A DNA stretch of 64,000 bases from Paenibacillus lemnae (GTDB lineage Bacteria; Bacillota; Bacilli; Paenibacillales; Paenibacillaceae). The notes under the pieces were generated by a model that was not told where the DNA came from, searched no databases, and saw nothing but the letters and a program-made list of their open reading frames with translations. A program made the translations under genes and the position numbers. Position 1 is the first letter of the stretch, and every line of letters starts with the position of its first letter. The stretch is from contig NZ_JABBPN010000001.1 in the NCBI RefSeq assembly GCF_012933385.1, forward strand, positions 372,001-436,000, read 5' to 3'. Shown piece after piece: positions 9,114 through 17,863 of this stretch.

Positions 9114-10228
9114 ACAGAATAAAACAAGGCATCCTGCTGCTGTGTTTCCTCACTCAGATGCTGCTGGTCAGCGGATGTGAGTTTCGGGATATAGATCTGC
9201 GCTTGTTTATTGTGGCTATGGGTGTCGATACCGTCGAAGACAACCCCGATGTATTGAAATACACGTTTAAAGTGGCCGTTCCCATGGGAGATCCGAAATC
9301 CGGTGAAATCAAATCGCTTATTCTGACACAGGTCTCCTCCTCCATCGCCAAGGCAGCTAGGGAAATCAAGTCCAAAGTCGATAAAGAGCTGGATTTTGGT
9401 CACTGCAAGACAGTGCTGTTCGGGGAGAGCTACGCCCGCAGAAGTATTCGCGAAATGCAGGAGTGGACGGTCCGGCGGCGGGATACCCAGCTCATAATGT
9501 ATCCGGCTGTGGCTGTGCCTGATGCGGAGACCGTATTGAATATAAGTCCTGCCACCGAGCGCATTGCCGGCAATGCCAAAGCTTTGGCATTGAGTGAGGA
9601 AGGAACCGAGTCCCCGTATATTGTGAAGACGTATATGTTTGATGTTGACCGCCGGATCCGGGACGAGGGAATAGACCCTTTCCTGCCGGTGATCGGCATT
9701 GTTGAGGGCGGCAGTCCCATGCTGAATATTAACAAGGTCGCACTGCTCGATAAGGAAAAAGTCAGAGATATACTTGCCCCTGAGGATACCAAGATCTTTA
9801 ATCTGCTTCATGTCCGCAACCTGCGTACCGATCTGGAGACGATGATGCACGGCAATCACTATAATCTGAATGTAGACCGGAGCAGAGCAGTGTACCAGAT
9901 CATAACGACAGAGCCAGGTAAGGGAGAAATTCACTATAAGATAACCATCGGTGGAAACCTGGAAGAGAAAGATGACTATAACAAGCTGTCTCATGGGGAA
10001 TTAATCGAACTGGAGAAATCATTTAATGAAAGTGTCGCCAAAGATGTGGAGACATTGCTGTTGAAAATCCGTGATACGGGAACGGACCCGACCGGCTTCG
10101 GACTAAGATATTTCGGCACGCACTGGAATAATGCCACAGAGAAGCAGCAGTGGAAGGACATGTATCCGGGGATAACGTTTAAAGTAGATGTCCAGGTTGA
10201 CATTAAAGGAACAGGATACAGCCGTTAA
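9110..10228 (+). CDS. Spore germination lipoprotein, GerA-type C subunit (GerKC/GerAC-like)
   Basis: 372 residues from ATG 9110, which overlaps the B-subunit stop and is preceded by GGAGG. A lipoprotein signal peptide ends in LLVSGC with lipidated Cys23. The rest follows the Ger(x)C pattern: ELDFGHCKTVLFGE near residues 93-106 and a C-terminal domain ending FKVDVQVDIKGTG. It is the membrane-anchored third component of the germinant receptor. A longer reading from 9047 lies inside the B gene and would spoil the signal peptide. Confidence 0.95.
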   Translation: MNRIKQGILLLCFLTQMLLVSGCEFRDIDLRLFIVAMGVDTVEDNPDVLKYTFKVAVPMGDPKSGEIKSLILTQVSSSIAKAAREIKSKVDKELDFGHCKTVLFGESYARRSIREMQEWTVRRRDTQLIMYPAVAVPDAETVLNISPATERIAGNAKALALSEEGTESPYIVKTYMFDVDRRIRDEGIDPFLPVIGIVEGGSPMLNINKVALLDKEKVRDILAPEDTKIFNLLHVRNLRTDLETMMHGNHYNLNVDRSRAVYQIITTEPGKGEIHYKITIGGNLEEKDDYNKLSHGELIELEKSFNESVAKDVETLLLKIRDTGTDPTGFGLRYFGTHWNNATEKQQWKDMYPGITFKVDVQVDIKGTGYSR

Positions 10229-10304
10229 CCTGTGCGTGCTTCAACTACCTTCTGAGTGGTAGAATAAAAGAGTGTACCTATCTTGGTGAAGGAGGAAATC
10301 GGAT

Positions 10305-11246
10305 ATGGAATTCAGAAGACTTGGAGGCAGCGGGCTCAAGGTAAGCGAAATCAGCCTGGGCAGCTGGCTGACCTACGGGGGCTACGTAGAACGGGAAAAT
10401 GCGGTGAAATCCATCCAGACCGCATACGGGCTCGGCGTCAATTTTTTTGACACGGCCAATGTGTACGAGCAGGGTGCAGCAGAAGTGGTCGTCGGAGAAA
10501 CGCTGCAGGGATTTCCGAGGGAATCCTATGTACTGGCAACCAAGGTGTTCGGCAAAATGGGCGATGGCCCCAATGACCAGGGTTTATCCCGCAAGCACAT
10601 TATCGAGCAGTGCGATGCCAGCCTGAAGCGGCTGGGCATGGATTATATTGATCTCTACTACTGCCACCGGTTTCATCCCGAGACTCCTGTAGAGGAAACA
10701 TTGCGGGCACTGGATGATTTGGTGCGAGGCGGCAAGGTTCTCTATGTCGGAGTAAGCATGTGGACAGCAGCCCAGATGGAGGAAGCGCTGGCCATTGCTG
10801 ACCGTTACCTGCTGGACCGGATTGTCGTTAACCAGCCGCTGTACAACATGTTTGAACGTGGAATCGAGAAAGAGGTCATTCCGCTTGGAGAAAGAAAAGG
10901 CATCGGACAGGTTGTGTATTCTCCACTGGCGCAAGGACTGCTGACCGGTAAGTACGCTTCCCGGGAGAGTATGCCGGAGAACAGCCGGGCCGCGAAGCTG
11001 GGTGCTGACCGATTGAAGATCAGCGGCGAGCGCATCGAGAAGGTTCAGCAGCTTGGAGCGATTGCCGGAGATCTTGGCATCTCGGTCGGCCAGCTTGCTC
11101 TGGCCTGGGTGCTCCGGCAGCAAAATGTCAGCAGTGCTCTTGTCGGTGCAAGCCGGCCGGAACAGGTGGAAGAGAATGTGAATGCTTCCGGGATCAAGCT
11201 GTCTCCGGAGACGATCTCTGCCATCGAGGATATTTTGCAGCCTTAA
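10305..11246 (+). CDS. Aldo/keto reductase, Kv-beta-like subfamily
   Basis: 313 residues forming a complete NADP(H)-dependent TIM barrel. The catalytic tetrad is visible as D49, Y54, K80 and H121 (NFFDTANVYEQGAAE, ATKVFGK, YYCHR). The opening FRRLGGSGLKVSEISLG and a C-terminal VGASRPEQVEENVNAS cofactor-binding segment are typical. It probably reduces aldehydes or ketones as a general detoxifying enzyme. It has its own AAGGAGGAAATC ribosome site, sits downstream of the germination operon and is convergent with the diguanylate cyclase, 14 bp away. Confidence 0.93.
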   Translation: MEFRRLGGSGLKVSEISLGSWLTYGGYVERENAVKSIQTAYGLGVNFFDTANVYEQGAAEVVVGETLQGFPRESYVLATKVFGKMGDGPNDQGLSRKHIIEQCDASLKRLGMDYIDLYYCHRFHPETPVEETLRALDDLVRGGKVLYVGVSMWTAAQMEEALAIADRYLLDRIVVNQPLYNMFERGIEKEVIPLGERKGIGQVVYSPLAQGLLTGKYASRESMPENSRAAKLGADRLKISGERIEKVQQLGAIAGDLGISVGQLALAWVLRQQNVSSALVGASRPEQVEENVNASGIKLSPETISAIEDILQP

Positions 11247-11260
11247 AAAGATTCATTAGG

Positions 11261-12382
11261 TTATGTATTCTCATCAGGCGCCTCTGCCATGCATACCCGG
11301 TTTCGTCCGCTGTTCTTCGCGCGGTACAGTGCCTTGTCCGCCTGAAGCAGCAGCTCACGGGCGTTATCCGTCATCACGGTATCCGGGTACACGGCGGCAC
11401 CAAGGGATATGGTGACATTCAGCACGATACCGTCCTGCAGCTCAAACATGTGCTGCTCCACTGCCTTGCGGATCTTCTCTCCCAATGCTGCGGTTTCGAG
11501 CAGCGAAGCTTTGGGAGCGAGAATCGTGAACTCTTCTCCGCCGTTACGGGACACCTCGTCCATCGGACGGGCATGCTTCTTCAGCAGCTGACTGAGCTGC
11601 TGCAAAACGACATCTCCAGCCGCATGGCCGTAGGTGTCGTTTATTTTTTTGAACCCGTCGATGTCGACCAGGAGCACACCCAGCTTCTCACGGTTTTGAA
11701 TCGCCTCATCATATCGTCTGTCCAGCAGCTGCTCAAACTGCCGAAGGTTGTTCAGGCTGGTTAAATGATCGGTTTCGGCATGTTTTTTCATTTGCAGAAA
11801 CATCTGGATGGAGCCCAGTACATCTTCGGTCAGGATGTAAATGACCAGGGTTGCGGCGATGGAAAGCACGAGGTAAATCAACAACACCCAGAATAGCGGC
11901 TCTGTTGTATTCAGTGTAATGACGAGCGATATGATCGTCATCGCTGCCAGATTCATCGTCAGCATGTTGTACAGCCGCTTTCCAGGCAAGCGGGAGATCA
12001 GTGCGCAAAGAACCGCGGTAAGCATCATCCCGGTGCCTGCTATCATTGAAGCTGTGCTCATGCCTAACAGAACCATGCGTCCAGCACCAATAACGACACC
12101 TGTAATGAGCGTCGGGAACCAGCCCAGATAGCTGGCAATGATAACGAGAGCAAGATGTCTGAAATCCGCAATGACCAACTGGTTGATAGAGAACGAATAA
12201 GACATCAGAATATTGCCGTAGAGGCCAAAGAGAAGTCCGGCTACCATTTGAACTTTCAAAGACGGCATTTTCAGATCATTATTATATTTTTTAGCCAGGA
12301 TCCCTGAGAGATATACAAAGGTAACCAGTACGCAAAAATTGGTGAACAGCATATTAAACAAAAGGTATCTCATTCCCTTCAT
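11261..12382 (-). CDS. Membrane diguanylate cyclase (GGDEF domain)
   Basis: 373 residues. The N-terminal half (about 1-195) contains about six membrane helices resembling the 5TM-LYT sensor module. After a short linker the GGDEF domain begins (TDHLTSLNNLRQFEQLLDRR). The active-site loop reads GGEEF, an accepted functional variant, with the metal/substrate segment VDIDGFKKINDTYGHAAGDVVL. No RxxD inhibitory site is evident before GGEEF. It should make cyclic di-GMP from two GTP in response to an unknown membrane signal. The start is not well supported by a ribosome site, and an ATG at 12373 is possible. Confidence 0.92.
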   Translation of the reverse strand: MKGMRYLLFNMLFTNFCVLVTFVYLSGILAKKYNNDLKMPSLKVQMVAGLLFGLYGNILMSYSFSINQLVIADFRHLALVIIASYLGWFPTLITGVVIGAGRMVLLGMSTASMIAGTGMMLTAVLCALISRLPGKRLYNMLTMNLAAMTIISLVITLNTTEPLFWVLLIYLVLSIAATLVIYILTEDVLGSIQMFLQMKKHAETDHLTSLNNLRQFEQLLDRRYDEAIQNREKLGVLLVDIDGFKKINDTYGHAAGDVVLQQLSQLLKKHARPMDEVSRNGGEEFTILAPKASLLETAALGEKIRKAVEQHMFELQDGIVLNVTISLGAAVYPDTVMTDNARELLLQADKALYRAKNSGRNRVCMAEAPDENT

Positions 12383-12468
12383 TCATTGAAGCGATATCTT
12401 CATCTTATCGGAATCAGGAATAAATTGTCGACAAGTATTGTTAATTTTCGTCCATTTATACATAGATA

Positions 12469-12505
12469 TTGACCTTATCTGCATTAAGATTTATACTTGG
12501 TCTAA
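12469..12505 (+). promoter_or_regulatory. PerR-type promoter/operator of the Fur-family gene
   Basis: TTGACC (12469-12474), 17 bp, TATACT (12492-12497). A 7-1-7 inverted repeat, TTATACT-T-GGTCTAA (12491-12505), overlaps the -10 box. The same repeat class (TTAGATT-C-AGTCTAA) lies before the catalase gene, so autoregulation by the encoded PerR-like protein is likely. Confidence 0.65.
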
Positions 12506-12527
12506 AAACAAGTAAAGGGTGAATCTC

Positions 12528-12923
12528 TTGAGATCATTAAATCTGACCACCCAGCGTCAGGCTGTCTATGATGTCGTGCGCCAGTCGGAAGATCATCCCA
12601 CCGCATCGGACATTATGAACCGCCTGGTGGAAAAGGGATACAATCTGGCTTACGGTACAGTATATAATTCGTTGCGTTATTTAACAGATAAGCAGTTAAT
12701 CCGGGAATTGAAACTCGGTGAAAGTTCGAGCCGGTATGATGCCCGCACCGATGAGCATCAGCATATTATGTGTGAGGTCTGCGGAAAAGTGGATGAGGTG
12801 ATGACCGGCATTCCGGAGGAGTGGAACCGGGTCGTCTCCGAAGAAACAGGATATGCTATTAATCATGCGCATGTGGTATTCGGGGGGGTGTGTCCTGAAT
12901 GTCAAATCAAGCGAACCCGATAA
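12528..12923 (+). CDS. perR: Fur-family regulator, PerR-like peroxide sensor
   Basis: 131 residues from TTG 12528, which sits 8 nt after AAAGGG. The GTG at 12519 overlaps that site. The winged helix (HPTASDIMNRL, then GTVYNSLRYL) is followed by the dimer domain with the metal segment DEHQHIMCEVCGK and a second CPEC near the C-terminus, giving the structural CxxC-CxxC zinc site. Overall it follows PerR rather than Fur or Zur. A matching operator lies before katA, 1.3 kb downstream, supporting a peroxide-response role. It is followed, with a 25-nt overlap, by a winged-helix protein. Biochemical specificity is inferred. Confidence 0.85.
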   Translation: MRSLNLTTQRQAVYDVVRQSEDHPTASDIMNRLVEKGYNLAYGTVYNSLRYLTDKQLIRELKLGESSSRYDARTDEHQHIMCEVCGKVDEVMTGIPEEWNRVVSEETGYAINHAHVVFGGVCPECQIKRTR

Positions 12924-13732
12924 TGGAGACCGGACCAATGACAGGATATCCATTCTTTACGAGCTCCGGCTGGCAGTCGAAGTCTGAACAGTCCTTTCAG
13001 CAGCCGCAAGAACAGGAAGAGATTGCTTGTCCGGTATCGCTTTATCAAGCAGCGATGCTGAGCCGCAATCCGGCACGTGTCCATGACCTCGCAGGCATGC
13101 TGTCCGAGCAGTGTTTTGATGTCATGATGATGAGAAGATGGGAACCGCGGCTGACATCTGCGCTGACGACAGGCCTTATTATCGCAGATATGACGGAGTG
13201 TGCCTCACCGGAAGCTTTTCATGAGGAACGAAGTCTGCTGCTGCTGGACGGGATCAGCATCCCCGTGATGTATCTGGTCGGGGAAGCGCTGATGAACCGG
13301 GCCAGCGGTTCCATGCTGGACGAAGAGCTGATGGTGTGGCCTGCCCGTTCCCCGCAGAGTCTGATGTATCAGATCCGGCGCAGCATTCGTGTTCATGCGT
13401 CTTCATCACCGATGATGAGTGAAGAGGCAGGAAACCGGAGCATATATAAAGACCTGTTCATCGATCGGGACAAAATGACGGTCATGCGGGGCAGCACTAC
13501 AGTGCATCTGACAAAAACGGAGTACAGCCTGCTGATTCTGCTGCTGGATAGCGAAGGGGCAGTACGTACAAGGGAAGATCTGATGAGCCGGATTTGGGAT
13601 ACCGATTTTGTCGGGGGAAGCAATGTAGTCGATGTTCATATCAAAAGCCTGCGGAAAAAGCTCGGCGATCATGCCGGAGCACCGCGATATATTGCCACAG
13701 TAAGAGGAGTCGGATACCGCCTGGCGGACTGA
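12899..13732 (+). CDS. OmpR-type winged-helix DNA-binding protein with degenerate receiver domain
   Basis: 277 residues if read from ATG 12899, which overlaps the upstream gene by 25 nt; ATG 12938 with GGAG 9 nt upstream is an alternative. Residues about 1-45 are Gln/Ser-rich and look disordered. Residues about 50-165 follow a response-regulator receiver in pattern. However, the N-terminal acidic pair is replaced by SRN and the lysine near the end by VWPA, leaving only the IIAD aspartate. Residues about 180-277 are a clear Trans_reg_C domain (LTKTEYSLLILLLDSEGAVRTREDL, VDVHIKSLRKKLG, VRGVGYRL). It is probably phosphorylation-independent. No kinase is adjacent. Its position between perR and katA suggests a stress-response regulator. 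Confidence 0.85.
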   Translation: MSNQANPIMETGPMTGYPFFTSSGWQSKSEQSFQQPQEQEEIACPVSLYQAAMLSRNPARVHDLAGMLSEQCFDVMMMRRWEPRLTSALTTGLIIADMTECASPEAFHEERSLLLLDGISIPVMYLVGEALMNRASGSMLDEELMVWPARSPQSLMYQIRRSIRVHASSSPMMSEEAGNRSIYKDLFIDRDKMTVMRGSTTVHLTKTEYSLLILLLDSEGAVRTREDLMSRIWDTDFVGGSNVVDVHIKSLRKKLGDHAGAPRYIATVRGVGYRLAD

Positions 13733-13860
13733 CTCTTCTTTTTTTGGTGCGGTGTTCCCGCTTCATATATTCTTCATAAAAGGATCATTTAAGACTCACT
13801 CAAGGCTCACCGATATATCATGAACAGCTCAATTGGCGATGGTACAATCAGTATATAAAT

Positions 13861-13875
13861 TTAGATTCAGTCTAA
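13861..13875 (+). promoter_or_regulatory. PerR-type operator upstream of catalase
   Basis: TTAGATT-C-AGTCTAA is a near-perfect 7-1-7 palindrome just downstream of a TATAAA-like -10 region (13854-13859). It matches the operator class in the perR promoter, notably the shared GTCTAAA half. Confidence 0.6.
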
Positions 13876-13901
13876 AATCAATTACTGATGGAGGTCATCA
13901 T

Positions 13902-15365
13902 ATGAATAATCGTTTAACAACCAACCAGGGGACTCCTGTTGCTGATAACCAGCATTCCAAAACAGCGGGCCGCCGCGGCCCTGCGCTGCTGGAGGACTAT
14001 CATCTGCTGGAGAAGCTGGCTCACTTCGACCGTGAACGTATACCGGAGCGTGTCGTTCATGCCCGCGGTGCGGGCGCACACGGGGTGTTTGTGACAGAGA
14101 ACAGTATGCGTCACTTTACCTCTGCGGCTTTTCTGCAGGAGGCGGGTAAAGAAACGCCGGTATTTGTCCGGTTCTCCACTGTCATTCACGGGACAGGCTC
14201 GCCGGAAACTGCCCGTGATCCGAGAGGTTTTGCGGTGAAATTTTATACCGAAGAAGGAAATTATGATCTTGTAGGCAATCATCTTCCTGTATTTTTTATC
14301 CGCGACGCGATCAAATTTCCTGATATGGTGCATTCCCTGAAGCCTTCACCGGCTGCCAATGTCCAGGAACCGGGACGGTACTGGGATTTTATGACGCTGA
14401 CGCCGGAATCAACGCATATGATGACCTGGCTGTTCTCCGATCATGGTACACCCGCGAATTACCGGCAGATGGACGGCTTTGGTGTTCATGCATTCAAATG
14501 GGTCAATAACGAAGGCCGCGTCCTGTATGTGAAATACAAATGGGAATCTATGCAGGGTGTGAACACGCTGAGTGCCGATGAAGTCAGAGAGGTGCAGGGC
14601 GGCGATTTCAATCATGCTACACGTGACCTTCATGATCATATTGCGAAGGGTCATTTTCCCAAATGGAGGCTGCTTGTGCAGATGATGCTGCCGGAGGAAG
14701 TGGATGGTCTGGCCTTCGATCCGCTGGACCCGACCAAGACCTGGCCGGAAGACCGTTTTCCATTTCAAACAGTCGGGACCCTGACACTGAACCGCAACCC
14801 GGACAATTTTTTCGCGGAGGTGGAACAGTCTGCCTTTTCGCCAAGTGCGCTGGTTCCCGGCATTGAACCTTCCGAGGACAAGCTGCTGCAGGGGCGTCTG
14901 TTCTCTTATCCGGACACACAGCGTCATCGTCTGGGTGCTAATTATTTGCAGATTCCGGTCAACTGCCCGTATGCACCGGTACGGAATCACCAGCGTGACG
15001 GCCAGATGAATGTAAATCAGGATCCTTCGCCTGTAAATTATGAGCCGAACAGCTATAATGAAGGCCCCGTAGAAGATAGGGCGTATCTGGAAAGCGAGAC
15101 ACCCCTAATTGGCCGAACGGTCCGCCAGCGTATTGAGAAGACGGATGATTACACTCAGGCGGGTGAGCTGTACCGGTCCTTTACGGAGGAAGAGCAGCAG
15201 CATCTGCTGAACAATCTGGTGCATGATCTGAGTCAGGTGAAGCCTGACATTCAAATGCGTGCCATCTGTCATTTTTTCCGGGCCGACCGTGAGCTTGGAA
15301 GCCGGCTTTCCCAGGACCTGGGTGTTGATATCAGCGCCTATTTGACCGGCATTCCGCAAGCCTGA
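13902..15365 (+). CDS. katA: Monofunctional heme catalase
   Basis: 487 residues from ATG 13902, preceded by ATGGAGGTCATCAT. Length and sequence fit small-subunit (clade 3) catalases. The active-site histidine is H53 (RVVHARGAGAHG), the distal asparagine is N126 (DLVGNHLPVFF), and the proximal heme ligand is Y336 within RLFSYPDTQRHRLG. It converts hydrogen peroxide to water and oxygen in the cytoplasm. A PerR-type operator lies 27 bp upstream of the start, and an intrinsic terminator follows, so it is a single-gene peroxide-inducible unit. A longer in-frame reading from 13833 crosses the promoter and is rejected. Confidence 0.97.
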   Translation: MNNRLTTNQGTPVADNQHSKTAGRRGPALLEDYHLLEKLAHFDRERIPERVVHARGAGAHGVFVTENSMRHFTSAAFLQEAGKETPVFVRFSTVIHGTGSPETARDPRGFAVKFYTEEGNYDLVGNHLPVFFIRDAIKFPDMVHSLKPSPAANVQEPGRYWDFMTLTPESTHMMTWLFSDHGTPANYRQMDGFGVHAFKWVNNEGRVLYVKYKWESMQGVNTLSADEVREVQGGDFNHATRDLHDHIAKGHFPKWRLLVQMMLPEEVDGLAFDPLDPTKTWPEDRFPFQTVGTLTLNRNPDNFFAEVEQSAFSPSALVPGIEPSEDKLLQGRLFSYPDTQRHRLGANYLQIPVNCPYAPVRNHQRDGQMNVNQDPSPVNYEPNSYNEGPVEDRAYLESETPLIGRTVRQRIEKTDDYTQAGELYRSFTEEEQQHLLNNLVHDLSQVKPDIQMRAICHFFRADRELGSRLSQDLGVDISAYLTGIPQA

Positions 15366-15382
15366 CAAGTCCGGCAATACAG

Positions 15383-15424
15383 CAAGCGAAAGCAGAACCG
15401 TGATGTTCTGTTTTCGCTTTTTTT
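15383..15424 (+). terminator. Intrinsic terminator after katA
   Basis: AAGCGAAAGCAGAAC and GTTCTGTTTTCGCTT form the stem, followed by a run of T. Confidence 0.85.
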
Positions 15425-15513
15425 CATGCTGAATTTGTGGGGAAACGGCTTTCTATTCTTGGAAAGGGCAAGTATACTGGACTAATACTGATCAGGTCGG
15501 GGGAGGAAAAAGC

Positions 15514-16329
15514 ATGGCTCAACATATGAAGGGAAAGGTAATTGCCTTGACAGGACCGCGCAAATCATCGGATATGGCCAAACTGGTCGAGAACATGGGA
15601 GGCACGCCGCTGATTCGCCCGGCTCAGGGCACCGTGTTTCTGGATGATGAGGCACTGCGTGCCTCGATTCTGGCATGGGTGCAGGATCCGCCGGCATGGA
15701 GCATCTTCACGACAGGCATCGGCTTTGAAGCGATTATGGATATGGCTCAGCAAATGGGTGTGCAGGATGAACTGCAGGCGATTTTGGAACAGACCCAAAT
15801 TGCGGCGAGAGGCTATAAAACCGTCAATGCGCTGAAGAAGCGAGGCTTGAAGCCGCTGGTCCGTGATGATGACGGGAGTACAGAAGGGCTGATCCGGGCT
15901 TTTGGCGACCCGCTGTTAAAGGGTGAAAAGGTGACGCTGCAGCTGCACGGAGAGTCTGCACCTAAACTGGTCGCATGGCTTGCAGATCATGGCGCCCAAA
16001 CGGTCCAGATTCTTCCTTATAAGCATATTCCCCCAGAAGAGCAGGATCTGCGGCTGCTGCTCTCGGAAATTTTGGACGGGAAGGTTGATGCCGTAGCCTT
16101 TACGAGTGCGCCCCAGTTTCGGTTTTTGGCAGAATATGCACGAGGCCAAGGGCTTTTTGAACCGCTGGTTCAAGCGTTCGAGGGACCCGTGGCTGCATGT
16201 GCTGTAGGCAAAGTGACCGCACAAGGTCTGGTGGAGGAGGGTATTGAAGCCCGGGTTGTTCCTCAGGAAGAACGGATGGGAAGCATGCTGGTGGCACTGG
16301 GACGTTACTTTGCAAGCAGCGGTAATTGA
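15514..16329 (+). CDS. Uroporphyrinogen-III synthase family protein (HemD-like)
   Basis: 271 residues. It shows the two-lobed HEM4 pattern: an opening GKVIALTGPRKSSDMAKLVE, the substrate-cleft segment WSIFTTGIGFEAIMD near residues 66-80, a mid-protein DGSTEGLIRAF, and a late VDAVAFTSAPQFRFL. Full HemD proteins close uroporphyrinogen III in heme synthesis. This copy is not in a hem operon, so it could be a stand-alone HemD or a paralog with another role. The start follows GGGGGAGG. It lies between catalase and an SDR gene on the same strand, separated from each by more than 70 bp. Confidence 0.85.
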   Translation: MAQHMKGKVIALTGPRKSSDMAKLVENMGGTPLIRPAQGTVFLDDEALRASILAWVQDPPAWSIFTTGIGFEAIMDMAQQMGVQDELQAILEQTQIAARGYKTVNALKKRGLKPLVRDDDGSTEGLIRAFGDPLLKGEKVTLQLHGESAPKLVAWLADHGAQTVQILPYKHIPPEEQDLRLLLSEILDGKVDAVAFTSAPQFRFLAEYARGQGLFEPLVQAFEGPVAACAVGKVTAQGLVEEGIEARVVPQEERMGSMLVALGRYFASSGN

Positions 16330-16404
16330 GGACAGAATTGGCTGCCTGAAGATTAAGTTCCTGAAATACGCGGCAAAATAAACATATATCGGAGGGAAAA
16401 CGTA

Positions 16405-17130
16405 ATGCTGACTGCATGTGTAACCGGAGCGGACCATGGTCTTGGTCTTGCTCTGGTACGGAAGCTGCTGCTGGAAGGTTACCGGGTGATCGCGGGCAGA
16501 TACGCGGATCACTCACCGGGTCTGGAACAGCTTGAAGCGGCTTATGCCGACAGGCTGCTCGTGACCACCTTGGACATCGGCAGTGACGAGAGTGTGAAGC
16601 AGGCGGTACAAGCCGCGAAGGAGTTCACTCCCTTTGTGGATATTCTGATCAACAACGCAGGAGTGCTGGGCGACATCGACACTGGGCTGGGAGAGTCGCT
16701 GGATTTTAACGATATGCAGCAGGTGTACAATATTAATGCGCTCGGACCGCTGCGGGTAGTGAACGGTTTGCTTGGACTTCTTCAGGAGGGTGACGCGCCG
16801 CTCGTTATCAACATCTCGTCCGAGGCCGGAAGTATCAGTCAGGCGGCACGCGACCGCTGGTTTGCTTACGGCATGTCGAAAGCAGCCTTAAACATGCAGT
16901 CCAAGCTGGTATATAACGCGCTTCACGGAGATGTGGATGTGTGGGTCATACATCCCGGCTGGATGAAGACGATGATGCGGGGGAAAGTGGATGATGCCGC
17001 TGACTTGACTCCGGAACAGTCTGCTGAGGCGATATTTTGTTTTATAGACAACAGAACGCATGAGACGCTTGAACAGAAAGGCGGCGAAATTCGATATTTT
17101 GATATAGAAGGCCAGGATCTGCCCTGGTAA
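16405..17130 (+). CDS. SDR-family NAD(P)-dependent oxidoreductase
   Basis: 241 residues, a classical short-chain dehydrogenase. The cofactor motif TGADHGLGLALVRKLL is at about 7-22, DILINNAG at about 85-92, a catalytic Ser in NISSEAGSI, and YGMSKAAL with the Tyr-x-x-x-Lys pair near 154-158. The substrate is unknown. A strong ribosome site (ATCGGAGGG) precedes the start, and the ThuA-like gene follows after 19 bp, suggesting co-transcription. Confidence 0.93.
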   Translation: MLTACVTGADHGLGLALVRKLLLEGYRVIAGRYADHSPGLEQLEAAYADRLLVTTLDIGSDESVKQAVQAAKEFTPFVDILINNAGVLGDIDTGLGESLDFNDMQQVYNINALGPLRVVNGLLGLLQEGDAPLVINISSEAGSISQAARDRWFAYGMSKAALNMQSKLVYNALHGDVDVWVIHPGWMKTMMRGKVDDAADLTPEQSAEAIFCFIDNRTHETLEQKGGEIRYFDIEGQDLPW

Positions 17131-17149
17131 TCTCTTAAGGAGGTATATG

Positions 17150-17788
17150 ATGGATAAGAGAAAAGCACTTTTAGTGGGCAGCTATACACACCCCAAGTTT
17201 CATCCGCTGCAGGGTATTGATGCGCAGGTTTCGCACCTGCTGAATGATATGTTTACCGTGCAGTGCACAGAAAATCACAAGATGCTCAGAGAGAGCAATT
17301 TGTATCCTTACGATCTTTGTATCGCTTACAGCGATTTATGGGATGAGAAAGTATCCCCGCGCCAAACCGCAGGGCTGATCTCGTATGTCAGCGGAGGCGG
17401 AGGACTGGTTGTGCTGCACAATGGCGTTTCACTGGCAAACCGCTATGAACTCGCCCAGATGATTGGAGGCCGTTTCAATGGACATCCGCCGATGTGTAAA
17501 TTAACCTTCACACCGGCAGCGGAGGGGCATGATATCATACAGGGCATCGAACCGTTCGAGATGGAGGAAGAGCCTTACCGTTTCGAGTTTGATTCCTTTA
17601 CAGACAAAACGGTGCTGCTCCAATATGAACATGAAGACAAGACGTGGCCTGCCGCATGGTGCCATCAATACGGACTCGGACGTGTTGTGGTCTTAATGCC
17701 GGGCCATCATGAGCCGTCTTTCCTGCACGAGCCATTCCGGCAGATCATCGTTCAGGCCGCGAAATGGGCTTCGCGCTTTCCTGGCTGA
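17150..17788 (+). CDS. ThuA-like (trehalose-utilization/glutamine amidotransferase-fold) protein
   Basis: 212 residues from ATG 17150, chosen over 17147 because AAGGAGG then sits 6 nt away. The fold signature includes KALLVGSYTHPKFHPL at the N-terminus, GLISYVSGGGGLVVLHNG in the middle, and GRVVVLMPGHHEPSFLHEP near the end, as in ThuA-domain proteins. These are related to class I amidotransferases but their chemistry is mostly undefined, often linked to sugar metabolism. It probably forms an operon with the SDR gene. Confidence 0.85.
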   Translation: MDKRKALLVGSYTHPKFHPLQGIDAQVSHLLNDMFTVQCTENHKMLRESNLYPYDLCIAYSDLWDEKVSPRQTAGLISYVSGGGGLVVLHNGVSLANRYELAQMIGGRFNGHPPMCKLTFTPAAEGHDIIQGIEPFEMEEEPYRFEFDSFTDKTVLLQYEHEDKTWPAAWCHQYGLGRVVVLMPGHHEPSFLHEPFRQIIVQAAKWASRFPG

Positions 17789-17863
17789 GTTAGGGCAGCC
17801 GAGCTAACCAACAGACTTAAATCCGGCGTTTGACCGGGAAAACTACTAAATGAGGTGGAATTT

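Noticed and set aside
8999..9994. 331-codon open frame on the minus strand
   Set aside because: Antisense to the germination lipoprotein gene and end of the B subunit.
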